Assembly (NCBI GenBank): GCA_015522385.1
Contig: WAMJ01000263.1
Coordinates: 1-42,489 of the forward strand
Direction of reading: 5' to 3'
Length of the DNA: 42,489 nucleotides
Source: Candidatus Heimdallarchaeota archaeon
Lineage (GTDB): Archaea > Asgardarchaeota > Heimdallarchaeia > Heimdallarchaeales > Kariarchaeaceae
The notes beneath the pieces are model-generated. The model made no database searches. It was given only the letters and a program-made list of their open reading frames with translations, and was not told where the DNA came from. The position numbers and the translations under genes were made by a program. Positions 7,439-15,925 of this stretch are shown one piece after another (position 1 is the stretch's first letter; each line of letters opens with the position of its first letter).

Positions 7439-8263
7439 ATGAATGTAGGTCTTATCCTCCTCTTCGAAATCTTTTTCATTATTGCAGTAGTTATTTTCCT
7501 CTTCTCAATTTTTGTGCAGGACTCCGATCGCGATGTTATGAAGGAAGTCCTTCTCAAGGGAGCTGTGGGATGGGGTGTGGCCTTCTTCCTGCGTCTTCTT
7601 CCAGTGGTTCTTGTCCAGCGATATATCATCTTTCTCCTTGGGGGCTCCGACGACCCTGCTTCAATACTTGAATACTCCCGGAGGATGGAGGTTGCTGTGG
7701 TTGGTCCTATCTTCGCGGGGATCTTCGAGGAGGTTGTGAGGTTCTTTACGATTAAACGCTCACCAAACATAGGCATTGACAGGAGGGTTGGACCGCTTGT
7801 TTCAGGATTGGGTTGGGGTCTAGGGGAGGTAGTCGTGCTCTTCGGACTTAATGCATTAGCTTATCTTCTTAGTGGTGCTACATCTCCGATCAATTTCGGC
7901 GATATCTTTGTGGCTCTCCTTGAGAGATTCTCTGCCTTCATCTTCCACATTGCGATGTCATATGTGATCTATTACTCCTTGTTCGAGGTGGGTAAACTCA
8001 GACCGAGTGTTTTGGTGGCAATTATTCTGCACTTTCTCTTCAACTTCATCATAGTAATTTGGAGTACAGTTATCTTCGATATATTCTCTCCCAGCAATGA
8101 GCAGTTCTTGTGGGGGCTTGAACTTAGTCTTCTTGCTGCAGCAGTGATCGTCGCACTCTTCGTATGGAAGATCGCCATTCCACGGGGTGAACGACTGTGG
8201 AAAGAGTCGCGAGGGGGGATGATTCCTTCGGTTGGCGAATCTGTGGGTGAAAATATGACATAG
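7439..8263 (+). CDS. YhfC/CPBP-like intramembrane protease-type membrane protein
   Basis: This is a polytopic membrane protein (274 residues from this start) with six or more hydrophobic segments. It shows the signature order of CPBP/YhfC intramembrane glutamic peptidases: EEVVRFF (EExxR), GLGWGLGE, ERFSAFIFHIA (FxxxH) and LHFLFNF (HxxxN). These enzymes cleave within membranes or process prenylated or bacteriocin-like substrates; activity here is inferred. The frame is open back to a GTG at 7379, which would overlap the coiled-coil gene by 14 bp and add 20 residues. I prefer ATG 7439 because a TTTAATAA box (about 7408-7415) lies 27 bp upstream and the resulting protein starts directly with the first membrane helix. 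The C-terminal tail is short and basic, then ends in a polar stretch. Confidence 0.65.
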   Translation: MNVGLILLFEIFFIIAVVIFLFSIFVQDSDRDVMKEVLLKGAVGWGVAFFLRLLPVVLVQRYIIFLLGGSDDPASILEYSRRMEVAVVGPIFAGIFEEVVRFFTIKRSPNIGIDRRVGPLVSGLGWGLGEVVVLFGLNALAYLLSGATSPINFGDIFVALLERFSAFIFHIAMSYVIYYSLFEVGKLRPSVLVAIILHFLFNFIIVIWSTVIFDIFSPSNEQFLWGLELSLLAAAVIVALFVWKIAIPRGERLWKESRGGMIPSVGESVGENMT

Positions 8264-8340
8264 CATCGTCAAATCTCCAACTCTTCTTATTCCAGTGTAT
8301 TATTGCTCTCCTCTCGCCAAGAACTCCTTGCGGATCTATC

Positions 8341-8414
8341 CGAAAAATTTATATACTTTCATGGTATTATACTATATGTATATTACATGAATTCCTATAG
8401 AGGAGGACGATGTT
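8341..8414 (+). promoter_or_regulatory. clpB promoter with BRE/TATA, inverted repeat and ribosome site
   Basis: CGAAAAA (8341-8347) fits an archaeal BRE and is followed directly by TTTATATAC (8348-8356). An imperfect inverted repeat, TTCATGGTATTATAC (8358-8372) and GTATATTACATGAA (8378-8391) around TATAT, covers the predicted transcription start near 8377. AGGAGG (8401-8406) stands 8 nt before the ATG at 8415. The position of the palindrome is what a repressor operator would occupy, as for archaeal heat-shock regulators; binding is inference. Confidence 0.7.
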
Positions 8415-11027
8415 ATGGTTAACTTCCAGAAATTTACTACAAAATCACAGCAAGCTATTCAGAACGCCCAGTCGATTGCAATAACGAATGATAACCCCAA
8501 TGTAGAACCATTCCACCTTCTGCAGGCTCTCATACAGGATGACGACAGTATCGTCGTCTCCCTCCTACAGAAGGCAGGGGCTCCTGTTGAGAGCATAAAA
8601 CAGAAGGTTAAAAGAGAACTTGACAGGTACGCGAAGTCACAAGGTTCTGACACAAGGATATCGAACAGCCTCGTGAAGGTGCTCTCAGATGCAGAGAACT
8701 TGGCAAAGAAGATGGGTGACGAGTATGTCGCTCAAGATCATCTACTCATGGCCCTAGTCAGGAAGTCCGCTGAGGTCAGGCAGCTCTTCAAAGAGATTGG
8801 TCTTGATCAGGGGACGGTTGAGTCGGTGGTAAAGGAATACAGAGGTGGTCAGAAGGTCACAGATCCGGATGGTGAGGGTAAGTTCCAAGCTTTGGCTAAG
8901 TACACCATCGACTATACAGCTTTGGCAAGAGAGGGCAAGCTAGACCCGGTCATTGGACGCGATGAGGAGATCAGGAGGGTGACCCACGTGCTCTCCAGGC
9001 GGACAAAAAATAATCCGGTACTGCTTGGGGATCCTGGTGTCGGTAAGACTGCAATCGTGGAGGGTCTCGCATTTAGGATTGCTCAGGGTGACGTACCTGA
9101 GAATCTGAAGGATAAGAGACTTCTCGCTCTTGATATGGGTGCACTCATAGCGGGTGCAAAGTACCGTGGCGAGTTTGAGGAGAGGTTGAAGGCCGTGCTT
9201 AACGAGATCGAGAATGCGGATGGACAGATCATCCTCTTCATCGATGAGCTTCACACGATCATCGGAGCTGGTGCATCAGAGGGAGCTATGGATGCGGGCA
9301 ATCTGCTCAAACCTGCACTGGCCCGGGGTAAACTCCACACGATTGGTGCAACAACCTTCGAGGAGTACCGCAAGTACATCGAGAAGGACAAGGCTCTCGA
9401 GAGGAGGTTCCAGCCTGTGGTCGTTGACGAGCCATCAGTGGAGGACACTATCTCAATTCTCAGGGGTCTGAAGGAGAGGTACGAGATCCACCACGGAGTC
9501 AGGATCACTGACGGTGCGATCGTGGCAGCTGCCACACTCTCCAACAGATATATAACCGACAGATTCCTTCCTGACAAGGCCATTGATCTAGTGGATGAGG
9601 CAGCTGCAAAGATATCGATGGAGATACACTCTCTTCCTGGAGAGATTGATGAGATCAAGCGGAAGATAGACCAGTTGGAGATTGAGAGGTCAGTCGTCAA
9701 GAGGGAAACAGACCCAGTTTCCCGCAAGAGGCTTGAGCAGATTGAGAATGAGCTTGAGGAGGAGAAGTCCAAGTTCCAGAACCTGATGAACAAGTACGAG
9801 GAGGAGAAGCGTTACATTGACGACATCACCCGGCTGAAGGAAGAGATTGACAAGGTCAAGATCGAGATCGACCGTGAGCTCCGTAACGGGAACCTAGAGA
9901 CGGTGGGTAGGCTTACTTACGAGGTTATCCCAAGCCTTGAAAAACAGCTGGAAGAAGCCAAGAAGAGGGTGGAGGAGATCCAGAAGAATGGGTCCCTGCT
10001 CAGGCAGGAAGTGAGTGAGGAGGACATCGCAGAGATCGTCGCAAGGTGGACGGGTATTCCAGCGAATAAGATCATGCAGGAGGAGGCCAACAAGCTTCTA
10101 TTCATGGAGGATGCACTTCACAAAATGGTCATTGGGCAGGATGATGCCATTAGTGCCCTCGCTCAAACAATCAGGAGAAGCAGGGCTGGACTCAGTGCAA
10201 CTGACAAGCCACTCGGCTCGTTCCTCTTCCTCGGGCCCACTGGTGTGGGAAAGACCGAGTTGGCCAAGGCTCTCGCAGAATTCCTCTTCGACTCACAGGA
10301 TCACATGGTGAGGATAGATATGAGTGAATACATGGAGAAGCACAGCGTCTCCAGACTGATCGGTGCTCCTCCTGGTTACGTCGGACATGACGAGGGTGGG
10401 CAGCTCACAGAGGCCGTTAGGCGAAAGCCCTACTCTGTCATCCTATTGGACGAAATCGAGAAGGCACATCCAGATGTCTTCAATGTACTTCTCCAACTCT
10501 TGGACGATGGTCGTCTGACGGACTCCAAGGGTAGAACAGTGGATTTCAAGAACACGGTGATCATCGCCACGTCCAATGCTGGATCTGCGGAGATCTTTGA
10601 TCTTACAGAGTCTGGAGCGAGTAAAGAGGAGATTCAAGATGCTGTTGTCGGTCAGCTCAAGAGGCTCTTCAGGCCAGAATTCCTGAACAGGATTGACGAG
10701 ATCGTCGTCTTCAACCCGCTCTCGAAGGAGGAGATGATGGAGATAGTAGACCTCCAGTTGAGTAAACTCAGGGAGAGGCTTGCAGATCAAGAGGTTAGTC
10801 TTGAAGTGGGACAGGATGTCAAGGAGTTCCTTGCAGAACGAGGTTATGACCCAGCATACGGGGCTAGACCACTTAAGAGGGCAATACAGAAGTACCTTGA
10901 GACTCCACTTGCTGACTGGTTGCTCACACATGAGGAACGGGAGGGTGTGATCCTCGTAGCCTCCATGTCTGGCGATCGTATTGTAATTGACTCCCGAGTG
11001 TCCGCTGAGACACCCGAGGTGTACTAG
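8415..11027 (+). CDS. clpB: ClpB, protein disaggregase (Hsp100)
   Basis: ClpB is a hexameric AAA+ disaggregase that works with DnaK to rescue aggregated proteins. The 870-residue protein has the full bacterial domain order: Clp N-domain repeats (1-145), first nucleotide-binding domain with Walker A GDPGVGKT (205-212) and Walker [10 protein letters not shown], the coiled-coil middle domain (about 410-520, [20 protein letters not shown] onward), and a second domain with [10 protein letters not shown] (about 610), [20 protein letters not shown], sensor-1 TSNAG and C-terminal [20 protein letters not shown]. Start ATG 8415 has AGGAGG 8 nt upstream; the earlier ATG at 8410 is out of frame. ClpB is patchy in archaea and was probably acquired from bacteria, yet the promoter is archaeal. 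Confidence 0.97.
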   Translation: MVNFQKFTTKSQQAIQNAQSIAITNDNPNVEPFHLLQALIQDDDSIVVSLLQKAGAPVESIKQKVKRELDRYAKSQGSDTRISNSLVKVLSDAENLAKKMGDEYVAQDHLLMALVRKSAEVRQLFKEIGLDQGTVESVVKEYRGGQKVTDPDGEGKFQALAKYTIDYTALAREGKLDPVIGRDEEIRRVTHVLSRRTKNNPVLLGDPGVGKTAIVEGLAFRIAQGDVPENLKDKRLLALDMGALIAGAKYRGEFEERLKAVLNEIENADGQIILFIDELHTIIGAGASEGAMDAGNLLKPALARGKLHTIGATTFEEYRKYIEKDKALERRFQPVVVDEPSVEDTISILRGLKERYEIHHGVRITDGAIVAAATLSNRYITDRFLPDKAIDLVDEAAAKISMEIHSLPGEIDEIKRKIDQLEIERSVVKRETDPVSRKRLEQIENELEEEKSKFQNLMNKYEEEKRYIDDITRLKEEIDKVKIEIDRELRNGNLETVGRLTYEVIPSLEKQLEEAKKRVEEIQKNGSLLRQEVSEEDIAEIVARWTGIPANKIMQEEANKLLFMEDALHKMVIGQDDAISALAQTIRRSRAGLSATDKPLGSFLFLGPTGVGKTELAKALAEFLFDSQDHMVRIDMSEYMEKHSVSRLIGAPPGYVGHDEGGQLTEAVRRKPYSVILLDEIEKAHPDVFNVLLQLLDDGRLTDSKGRTVDFKNTVIIATSNAGSAEIFDLTESGASKEEIQDAVVGQLKRLFRPEFLNRIDEIVVFNPLSKEEMMEIVDLQLSKLRERLADQEVSLEVGQDVKEFLAERGYDPAYGARPLKRAIQKYLETPLADWLLTHEEREGVILVASMSGDRIVIDSRVSAETPEVY

Positions 11028-11071
11028 GGTGCACAAGAATGTCTAAGAATACCGAAGACATATAATTATCT

Positions 11072-11503
11072 ATGATACGGACAAAGATAATCTATGCAGT
11101 CGCCATTTCAGTGTTAATCGTCGGGGCGGGAGCGGCCATATATCTGATGTCTGACACTCCTGAATTCTACGTGGTCAGCGCATCATTTGACCGTAATACC
11201 TACGGTGTGTCCATCATCCTGTCATTCACGGTCAATCGGAAGATCGTGATTGAGACACCTGACGGATCACTCCTCAGCGTTGAGCTTGCTGGTGACGAGG
11301 CAGAGTTATGGGCAGTTGGCCATCTCTCAATACAGGTACCTACCAAACACGAGCTGGGACCTGGTAGTGAGACCCTTGAGTACGTTGGGACACTGTACCA
11401 GACCGTTGAGAGCCTCGTTCCGCTTGAGCTCCCGAAATCTATCACTTTTGTGGTTCACATGGCGAAAGATTATACAACTCCCCCGTACACACTCTTCCTG
11501 TGA
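11072..11503 (+). CDS. Membrane-anchored extracytoplasmic hypothetical protein
   Basis: I do not recognise this 143-residue protein. One N-terminal hydrophobic segment (IIYAVAISVLIVGAGAAIYL, about 6-25) acts as a signal anchor, followed by a beta-rich, mostly polar ectodomain with no cysteines. It lies 44 bp after clpB and its stop TGA overlaps the GTG start of the winged-helix gene, so these and the next gene form an operon, possibly read through from clpB. Confidence 0.65.
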   Translation: MIRTKIIYAVAISVLIVGAGAAIYLMSDTPEFYVVSASFDRNTYGVSIILSFTVNRKIVIETPDGSLLSVELAGDEAELWAVGHLSIQVPTKHELGPGSETLEYVGTLYQTVESLVPLELPKSITFVVHMAKDYTTPPYTLFL

Positions 11504-11844
11504 AGAAGGTGTATGACTTGCTCATGTTTCTGCACGCACAGGATGATCTGAGACGATCTATCATGATCGCCCTCGCTCACATTCACCCCAAGCAGGTCAC
11601 TATCTCCCAGTTGTCATTGATATCCGGATACTCGAGGAAGTCCAAGTACATCTATAGATCCAAAGTCATTGAGGAGCTAAGCAACCAGGGTATACTTGTG
11701 GTCAATAAGATCATGTCAAATGTTCAGCTCGTGGGGCTCAATCCTGGGAATCAGATGATGCAAGGGCTGATTGAGCTCTGCCAGAACAACGGTGAGAAGG
11801 TGACCTCCCAATTACTGAATCTTATCAAGGAGGCAACGGAATGA
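11500..11844 (+). CDS. Winged-helix DNA-binding protein
   Basis: A 114-residue predicted transcription regulator. The segment RRSIMIALAHIHPKQVTISQLSLISGYSRKSKYIYRSKVIEELSNQGILVV (about 18-68) has the helix-turn-helix and wing pattern of archaeal winged-helix regulators, ending in a strand pair (VNKIMSNVQLVGLNPGN). GTG 11500 overlaps the previous stop; the end overlaps the next ATG. It sits between two membrane-protein genes, so it may regulate its own operon or clpB; the target is not shown. Confidence 0.65.
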   Translation: MKKVYDLLMFLHAQDDLRRSIMIALAHIHPKQVTISQLSLISGYSRKSKYIYRSKVIEELSNQGILVVNKIMSNVQLVGLNPGNQMMQGLIELCQNNGEKVTSQLLNLIKEATE

Positions 11845-12344
11845 TAACAGGTACCCGAATTCTGCCAGAGCCCATAAGGAGGTTCTCGCTCATATCCCGA
11901 ATTCTGTACCTAATTGGGGGCGTAGCCCTCCTTGTCCTTGGAGCGATAGCGATCTGGGTCTGGACAATTGCGAGTAAGATGAAGGACTCCAGTGATGGTC
12001 CAGGAATAATGGTAACCCCAGAGGATTTCATTGCAGATCCCTCTCCATTGGAAAGGATTCTCTCTCTTGGTCTTCAGAACATGGGATACGTGGGTTTAGG
12101 ACTAACAATCCTAGCTGTCTACATCCTTTCGCTGTTCATTTTCACCATGGTCTTGCTCGTGGTACACCAGATTAGTTTTGGGAGAATGACGTCTTTGATG
12201 GGTGTGAATAGGATATCGTCTGAACGAGGACTGGACATCGTGTGGGACTATATCCATCGAAGGGTGGTTATCAGGGAAGACCTTTCCTTCCAGTACCGAA
12301 CAGTCCCCCTCGACTCATTATTCTGGAACTTGGTTACCTACTGA
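11841..12344 (+). CDS. Two-helix membrane protein, hypothetical
   Basis: An unrecognised 167-residue protein with two clear hydrophobic segments (about 18-40 and 77-104) and a C-terminal cytosolic tail of about 55 residues. The ATGA overlap with the winged-helix gene implies translational coupling. Its stop directly abuts the stop of the convergent S9 peptidase gene at 12345. Confidence 0.6.
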   Translation: MITGTRILPEPIRRFSLISRILYLIGGVALLVLGAIAIWVWTIASKMKDSSDGPGIMVTPEDFIADPSPLERILSLGLQNMGYVGLGLTILAVYILSLFIFTMVLLVVHQISFGRMTSLMGVNRISSERGLDIVWDYIHRRVVIREDLSFQYRTVPLDSLFWNLVTY

Positions 12345-14294
12345 TTACTTGTGATCCTCGAACCACCTGATCATCCGTTCGATTCTGTCTATTATGTGCA
12401 GTGGTTCCCCAGATCTCGACAGCTCGTGTCCATCCCTCGGGTATCGGACGAAGACCACTTCCTTATTCTGCAGTTTCATCGCGCCGAATAGCTCCTCGCT
12501 CTGTGATATTGCAACCCTGAAGTCATTCTCTCCTGCTATGATGAGTAGTGGAGTCTGTATCTCCTTCACCCTACCTACGGGTGAGAGCTTCCAGAGGTGT
12601 TCCAGATTCTCCCAAGGTCCTCCCTTGAACTCTGCCATACCCCAAATGGGTATGTCTGTATTGAGGGAGAAGGTAACGAGATCAAATACCCCTCTCTGTG
12701 CGACTGCTGCCCTGAATCTGTGATCCCTCGTGATAATATTGGCCGTTTGGAAGCCCGCGTAGGAGCCACCTAGTACGTACAGGTGATCCTTGTCCACCCG
12801 ATCAAGTACAGCATCCACCGCCAGCATGAGGTCCCTTGAATCGTCTACTCCCCAGTTTCCGACAATTCTCTTTGTGATACTCTCTCCATACCCCGACGAC
12901 CCTTGTGGGTTAGTTGCTAGAACTGAGTAGCCTGCACTAAGGAAGCACTGCCATTCATGCCACATCGTGCCAGCGTTATTCCACATAACATGTGGTCCAC
13001 CGTGGATGTGCAGGGCCAGAGGGGTCTTCTCTCCCTTCTTTGCCTCGAAGAACCATCCTTGGAACTTGAATCCATCGGGTGAGTCGAACCACATCTCCTC
13101 GGGCTCTATGATGTTGTGAGAACTGAGGTACTCCTCGTTCGGCTCGTAAACTAACTCTTCCTCGTTTTTCCAGACAGTTGAGGGGTGGAGGGGTCCTGTT
13201 GCGATGTAGTAGACGTCGTTCCCAGACGGAGCGACCATACCTACCGAGTTTTTACCCCTGAAGACCGTGGTCAGTTGGTCATCTGTTACTGAGTATTTTC
13301 TGATGTCAGCAATTCCTTCGTCCTCAACGACACAAATTAGATTGTTCTGCTCTGTCCACTCGAAGTGGGTAATGCCCCTGTCAATTCTGGAGTTAACATC
13401 TTTAACAATGCCTGTCTGGATGTCATAGACTTTCAATCTCGCAAGTTGACCCGCGATGTCCTCGTCGTCAAGGGAGTGGTAAGCGAAGTGCTTCATGCTG
13501 GGGGATACTCTCACCCCGCCGAGACCAAACGACCTGATTTTTGTAATCACTGTTCCCTCCTGCTTCTCCTCCTCACTACTAAATCTGAGGATTGTAACAT
13601 CCATGTTGAGATCGACGGGCTCGTCCAACTTGGCCGTCGTAAGGAATTCTGTATCTGATATCCACTGAGGTTTGGAATAGTTAGTGAAGACGCTACTGAT
13701 CTGTTTTGTTTCCTTCTCGTCCCCGATCATTGTGACGAAGAGAATGCTCTTCCTTCCGTCGTGGTAGGATGTCCCCTCACGATAGACGATAGTATCTATG
13801 ACCCTCGGATCAGTTCTCCTTCTCTCCTTCTCCTCTTCCTCTGCTTTTGCGGCATTGACCTCGTACTCGGTGATAAATTTTTCTTTCTTCCCGATGTTCT
13901 TTAGTTCTTCCTCGTTATACCTTGCAGTGAAAGCGATTTTCTTGGAGTCGGGAGACCACGAGAAGCTCGTCACCCCGTTCTTCGCTCTAGTGACTGCCTT
14001 TGCCTCACCTCCGAATTCGAGATCCATGATCATGACCTGTTGTTTTCCAGATCTTCGGCTGATGAAGCTGAGGTACCTCCCGTCTGGGGAGAACGAGAGT
14101 TGAGAGTCAGTTCCTTGAGTAAATACTCTCTGTTCCCCGTCTTTCTTCCTCAGGAGCCTGACAACTGAGCTATGTGTTCTTTTTACAGGATCGGGAGACA
14201 GCTCTGTCCACGCTACGAGATCAGATGTGGCGGTTATCTCCCCGATTTTCTTTAGCTCAAGGTAGTCCTCTGGCTTTACAGGTTTCTTGCTCAT
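12345..14294 (-). CDS. S9 family serine peptidase (acylaminoacyl-peptidase/DPP-IV type)
   Basis: A 649-residue prolyl-oligopeptidase-family enzyme that removes residues or acylated residues from peptides. The N-terminal part (to about 390) carries beta-propeller repeats including FSPDGRYLSF and FSWSPDSKKIAFTARY; the C-terminal part is an alpha/beta hydrolase. The oxyanion HGGPH motif is present (HIHGGPHVMWNNAG), and the triad is LGGSYAGF (Ser511), AGENDFRV (Asp591) and RDGHELS (His623). No signal peptide is seen, so it is likely cytosolic. A TATA box (GATTTATCTTTG on the minus strand, plus 14314-14325) lies 25 bp before the ATG, indicating a leaderless transcript. Confidence 0.93.
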   Translation of the reverse strand: MSKKPVKPEDYLELKKIGEITATSDLVAWTELSPDPVKRTHSSVVRLLRKKDGEQRVFTQGTDSQLSFSPDGRYLSFISRRSGKQQVMIMDLEFGGEAKAVTRAKNGVTSFSWSPDSKKIAFTARYNEEELKNIGKKEKFITEYEVNAAKAEEEEKERRRTDPRVIDTIVYREGTSYHDGRKSILFVTMIGDEKETKQISSVFTNYSKPQWISDTEFLTTAKLDEPVDLNMDVTILRFSSEEEKQEGTVITKIRSFGLGGVRVSPSMKHFAYHSLDDEDIAGQLARLKVYDIQTGIVKDVNSRIDRGITHFEWTEQNNLICVVEDEGIADIRKYSVTDDQLTTVFRGKNSVGMVAPSGNDVYYIATGPLHPSTVWKNEEELVYEPNEEYLSSHNIIEPEEMWFDSPDGFKFQGWFFEAKKGEKTPLALHIHGGPHVMWNNAGTMWHEWQCFLSAGYSVLATNPQGSSGYGESITKRIVGNWGVDDSRDLMLAVDAVLDRVDKDHLYVLGGSYAGFQTANIITRDHRFRAAVAQRGVFDLVTFSLNTDIPIWGMAEFKGGPWENLEHLWKLSPVGRVKEIQTPLLIIAGENDFRVAISQSEELFGAMKLQNKEVVFVRYPRDGHELSRSGEPLHIIDRIERMIRWFEDHK

Positions 14295-14313
14295 AGGAGT
14301 CAGGACACGACTT

Positions 14314-14374
14314 CAAAGATAAATCTGCTGAATCTCCTAGAGCGAATCTGTCCCAATTGAAATAAGATATAAAA
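14314..14374. promoter_or_regulatory. Divergent promoters: S9 peptidase and HAD phosphatase
   Basis: On the minus strand GATTTATCTTTG (14314-14325) sits 25 bp before the peptidase ATG at 14294. On the plus strand GATATAAAA (14366-14374) sits 25 bp before a GTG at 14395. The plus TATA box touches the ATG at 14374, so that codon could not be the start of an mRNA made from this promoter. Confidence 0.55.
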
Positions 14375-14394
14375 TGTGTGCACAGTGTAGAGAT

Positions 14395-15024
14395 GTGAGA
14401 ATCGCTTTTATTGATGTCGATGGCACCCTGACAAAGGGCGTTAATGCGTGGGAGAAGATACATCGTTACTTTGGAGTGTACGAACAAAGTAAGGTCTATC
14501 ATGATATGGCTCGTCGTAAGGAGATCAGCTACGAGGAATGGGCTGCTCTTGACGTTGCTATGTGGAAGGGGAAGAAGTACTCCGAAATCTTTGAGGCGAT
14601 ATTTCCCGCACCACTTATCGAGGACGCGAAGCTTGGCGTGGAGATTCTCAAGAAGGAGTTTGACATCGTCTATCTCGTCTCAGGAGGCATCGATGTGCTT
14701 GTTGACGATGTGAGACGGAGGGTGGGAGCGGACTACGCAGTGGCAAATTCCATCCTCCATGAGGAGAATATCCTGAATGGTGAGGTGGATATCAAGGTTG
14801 GGGGCTCGAAGTATGCAGTTATCTCCCAAATTGCACAGGAATTCGGTAGCCAACTCGAGAACTGCGGTGCAATCGGAGACGACTTCAACGATGTAGATAT
14901 GTTTGAAAATGTGGGAAAGTCAATAGCATTCAACAGTAAGTCTGATGAGCTTGAACGGGTGGCCGACTCAGTTGTGAGGTCTTCAAGCTTCATCGATCCT
15001 GTTAGGGAACTCCTCCGACTCTAG
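14395..15024 (+). CDS. HAD-family phosphatase, phosphoserine-phosphatase-like
   Basis: A SerB-type HAD phosphatase. Motif I is FIDVDGTLT right at the N-terminus, motif II is YLVSGGIDVLVDDV, the conserved lysine is in VGGSKYAVI, and motif III/IV is AIGDDFNDVDMFENVG. A helical cap (about residues 15-85) matches the C1 cap of phosphoserine phosphatases, which hydrolyse O-phosphoserine to serine; other small phosphomonoesters remain possible. I prefer the GTG at 14395 because a TATA box stands 25 bp upstream; an in-frame ATG at 14374 would add seven residues (MCAQCRD). The stop overlaps the convergent cofE stop by 4 bp. Confidence 0.82.
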   Translation: MRIAFIDVDGTLTKGVNAWEKIHRYFGVYEQSKVYHDMARRKEISYEEWAALDVAMWKGKKYSEIFEAIFPAPLIEDAKLGVEILKKEFDIVYLVSGGIDVLVDDVRRRVGADYAVANSILHEENILNGEVDIKVGGSKYAVISQIAQEFGSQLENCGAIGDDFNDVDMFENVGKSIAFNSKSDELERVADSVVRSSSFIDPVRELLRL

Positions 15025-15797
15025 TTTTTCTTCTTGAGGAAGGGTCCGAAGTACAGGCAGTTCTCTGGCTCGATGTCGAGTTTGGTATCTTGGTTTTCTG
15101 CCAACTCAAATTCTACACCTCTGATCACCGCGAAGGGTGTGCGCTCTGCGATCTCACCCATGACGATTGTTCCCATTGTGGCAAGGTTGTCCGCAATACC
15201 TCTCATGGAGAACTTGATCTCATTACCAAACAGATCAACCTGTCCTCGGTAATCGATCAGGGGCTTCAAACCTGCGTATCCGATAGCCACACCCATAGAA
15301 CCCCATCTTAGTGGTATGGACTTAGTGTCCACCAATATCACGGGGATTCTTAATCCTACCTTCTCCTTGATCTCGTTGTAATATCTCAAGGCTGTTCTGT
15401 TGCAGTCCTCAGGGAGGAGAAGAGCATGTCCTTTGGGTACATTGGATGTATCTACACCCGCGTTGGAGAAGATCCCATACTTGGAACGGACGAGTATAGA
15501 CTTATTCATGTACCCGATTATTTCCTCCTCCGACTCATTGAGTATTAATTGCACAACCTCGGGACTTAGGGTGGTCTTATTCGCCAAGTCCAGCGCAGCC
15601 TCCGATGGAGTCACTGTGGACAAGTCAACGAGCCTTCTCTCTTCCATCGAGACGACCTTGGAGGATATAACAACCACATCTCCCTTCTTCAATGAGAAGC
15701 CCATGCTTTCGATAGCCTCCCAGAATGATGCAAGAACTGAGGAACCTTCATTTATGATCGATCTGGAGAGAACAGCTGTTGCCATGATGGAGGACAT
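15021..15797 (-). CDS. cofE: CofE-like coenzyme F420-0:L-glutamate ligase
   Basis: CofE adds glutamates to F420-0 with GTP. The 258-residue product shows GDVVVISSKVVSMEERRLVDL near the N-terminus, PEVVQLILNESEE, YGIFSNAGVDTSNVPKGHALLLPED, then VAIGYAGLKPLIDYRGQVDLFGNEIKF and ADNLATMGTIVMGEIAERTPFAVIRG, all in the CofE order. The usual DTFGRPFR.GQ.. segment is changed to DTKSIPLRWGSMG, a partial divergence. ATG 15797 is supported by a TTTATC box about 26 bp upstream (plus 15820-15830), with ATG 15785 as alternative. F420 use fits the many flavin oxidoreductases around. Confidence 0.85.
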   Translation of the reverse strand: MSSIMATAVLSRSIINEGSSVLASFWEAIESMGFSLKKGDVVVISSKVVSMEERRLVDLSTVTPSEAALDLANKTTLSPEVVQLILNESEEEIIGYMNKSILVRSKYGIFSNAGVDTSNVPKGHALLLPEDCNRTALRYYNEIKEKVGLRIPVILVDTKSIPLRWGSMGVAIGYAGLKPLIDYRGQVDLFGNEIKFSMRGIADNLATMGTIVMGEIAERTPFAVIRGVEFELAENQDTKLDIEPENCLYFGPFLKKKN

Positions 15798-15925
15798 CAG
15801 TGGTACTTTCTACCCCCACTTGATAAATGTGGTGAAGACTGCATCGTACATTGATTTTTAATGAAATTAATTGATTTTTCATCTACAAAGAGCTAAGATA
15901 TTTGAACTAAGGCAATCTTGGAAGA

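Noticed and set aside
9251..9793. Long minus-strand frames inside clpB and the hyu genes
   Set aside because: Antisense shadows of strongly conserved coding sequence.
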